Positions 4,725 through 5,714 of a DNA stretch of 5,714 bases are shown in pieces. Made by a program: the position numbers and the translations under genes. The DNA lies in the NCBI GenBank assembly GCA_002413065.1, contig DHWH01000018.1:1-5714 (forward strand), in the 5' to 3' direction. Origin of the DNA: Patescibacteria group bacterium UBA5187 (GTDB taxonomy: Bacteria > Patescibacteriota > Minisyncoccia > Phycocordibacterales > PALSA-1337). The notes under the pieces were generated by a model. It was not told the origin of the DNA. It did not search any database and was given only the letters and a program-made list of their open reading frames with translations. Position 1 is the first letter of the stretch. Each line of letters opens with the position of its first letter.

Positions 4725-5714
4725 CTACTTACCACTTTTTACTGCAGCCTTGGCGGCGGACCGCTTTGGTTTGTCTTCAGTCTTTGAATCTCGAAGATCT
4801 TTCTCAAACTTCTGTGTAGAAGTGAGCTCAGGAGGAAGTTCGTTTTTTAATTCAGCGATCTTCTTTTGAGCAAATTCCTGAATGCGAGCGTATCCGTCCT
4901 CGAGGACATCTGGTCTCATCGCTTCGATAGCAGACCAACTTCGAGTTTGGAAGGCATACTCAAGTGCATCAGTTTTGTTTTTCTTTTCCTGTGCGCCAGT
5001 GCTTGGCCAGATCGATACGAGGTAACCCTCGATTTCTTCAAGCCATCGCTTTCTTTCGAGTACCCACTTACGCTTGTCTTCTTCTGTTTTGATTAACTCG
5101 CCGGCATCTCGCTCTACCGGACTAAATCGTGCAGAGACAGGGTCTTTGATGATTGCTTCAATTGCAGGTGCAAAGTCTTCATATGTCGGATTCTTGAAGA
5201 CCTTTCCATCTAGGAGATTGCCTCGTCCTTTGAGGACAGTAGCTTGTCTCCATACCTCACGCTTCTTGCGTTCGATGAGTTCGTGTCGCTCCATGAGTAC
5301 CAAGACATCGAATTCGTATGCGGCGTTTTTCTCGGCCTGCATCTTTACTCCGGTCTTGGTAAATTCCTTGCGACCATCCTCATCTATTTCTTGCTCCATT
5401 CGATCCGACACACGACCAGTGGCGATAATGTGTAGTGGTGATTGAACCATCGGGATCGAGAAGTATTTATTCCATTCAGACTTGATTGCCATCCAGTCTT
5501 GAATTTGGAATGTTTGACGATTAAGCTTGCGCTTGTACGCCTCTTGGAAATCCATCCAGATATGTGTGATGCTATCGAGCACCATAATGTCTGAATATCC
5601 TTCCGAGCAGAGCTTCATTGCTGTTACCAAATCAGCGAGTGAGTGTGTCTCACGCACCATCGCTTCGATTCCATTCTCTTTGAAGAGCGGAACCAAAAAC
5701 TTTGATGCTTTCTC
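4725..5714 (-). CDS. Phage RecA-like NTPase, AAA_24/Sak4 type, 5' end outside the window
   Basis: The frame is open to the right edge and ends at TAG (4725-4727), giving 329 visible residues. A TTG at 5696 is probably an internal Leu codon, since the frame continues upstream as EKASKF. The Walker A region must lie outside the window. Walker B is SDIMVLDSITHIW, with Asp at visible residue 47, followed by PLHIIATGRVSDRM (about 104-117) and AAYEFDVLVLMERHE, the usual order in phage AAA_24 proteins. Sak4-like members of this group act with single-strand DNA in annealing recombination; that role is inferred. The C-terminal third is long, charged and helical, ending in a Lys-rich tail (KPKRSAAKAAVKSGK). 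It lies upstream of the initiator in the same orientation, separated by the structured gap. Confidence 0.87.
   Translation of the reverse strand, partial: EKASKFLVPLFKENGIEAMVRETHSLADLVTAMKLCSEGYSDIMVLDSITHIWMDFQEAYKRKLNRQTFQIQDWMAIKSEWNKYFSIPMVQSPLHIIATGRVSDRMEQEIDEDGRKEFTKTGVKMQAEKNAAYEFDVLVLMERHELIERKKREVWRQATVLKGRGNLLDGKVFKNPTYEDFAPAIEAIIKDPVSARFSPVERDAGELIKTEEDKRKWVLERKRWLEEIEGYLVSIWPSTGAQEKKNKTDALEYAFQTRSWSAIEAMRPDVLEDGYARIQEFAQKKIAELKNELPPELTSTQKFEKDLRDSKTEDKPKRSAAKAAVKSGK

Noticed and set aside
5696..5714. TTG at 5696 as the start of the ATPase
   Set aside because: The frame continues upstream to the window edge, and the ATPase would lack its Walker A region if it began there.
1..5714. 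CRISPR arrays, insertion sequences, attachment sites and strong promoters
   Set aside because: I saw no regularly spaced repeats of CRISPR type, no transposase or terminal inverted repeats, no integrase or tRNA-end duplication, and no convincing -35/-10 pair.

Overview
This window looks like part of the early (DNA metabolism) region of a double-stranded DNA bacteriophage or prophage. Every gene I can support lies on the minus strand, so transcription runs from high to low coordinates. TGG is used for Trp and TGA acts as a stop (including in ATGA overlaps), so the standard bacterial code fits. The host cannot be named from the sequence: base composition is moderate, Shine-Dalgarno sites are mostly weak or absent, and no gene is diagnostic of a host group.

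Layout in transcription order. (1) 5714-4725 is a RecA-like, AAA_24/Sak4-type phage ATPase that enters from the right edge without its Walker A end. (2) 4724-4488 is a 237-base gap that is not empty. It holds inverted repeats arranged like an H-type pseudoknot, a GC-rich hairpin, a cloverleaf-like segment whose D-arm closely resembles tRNA-Leu, and a long hairpin that traps the start codon of the next gene. (3) 4487-3582 is a lambda-O-like replication initiator with a winged helix and, in its linker, DNA repeats that could be origin iterons. (4) 3577-3161 is a RusA-like Holliday junction resolvase. (5) 3161-2076 is a C5-cytosine DNA methyltransferase. (6) 2079-1657 is a small basic helix-turn-helix/zinc protein. 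(7) 1660-1247 is an unrecognised protein. (8) 1242-1 is a ParB-domain plus N6-adenine/N4-cytosine methyltransferase that runs off the left edge.

From 4487 to 1 the six genes form one very tight unit: gaps of 4 bases, a TAATG junction and two ATGA junctions. Only the initiator has a plausible Shine-Dalgarno site at good spacing. Translation of the whole unit may therefore depend on coupling that begins at the initiator start codon, which sits inside a strong hairpin.

Taken together, the genes suggest a replication-recombination module (ATPase/annealing factor, origin binding, branch resolution) followed by a modification module (two methyltransferases of different chemistry, with no restriction enzyme visible). 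The part that known gene families do not explain is the structured RNA region at 4476-4714, which is the best candidate here for something undescribed. There is no gene-free stretch over 300 bases. I found no CRISPR array, insertion sequence or convincing promoter.
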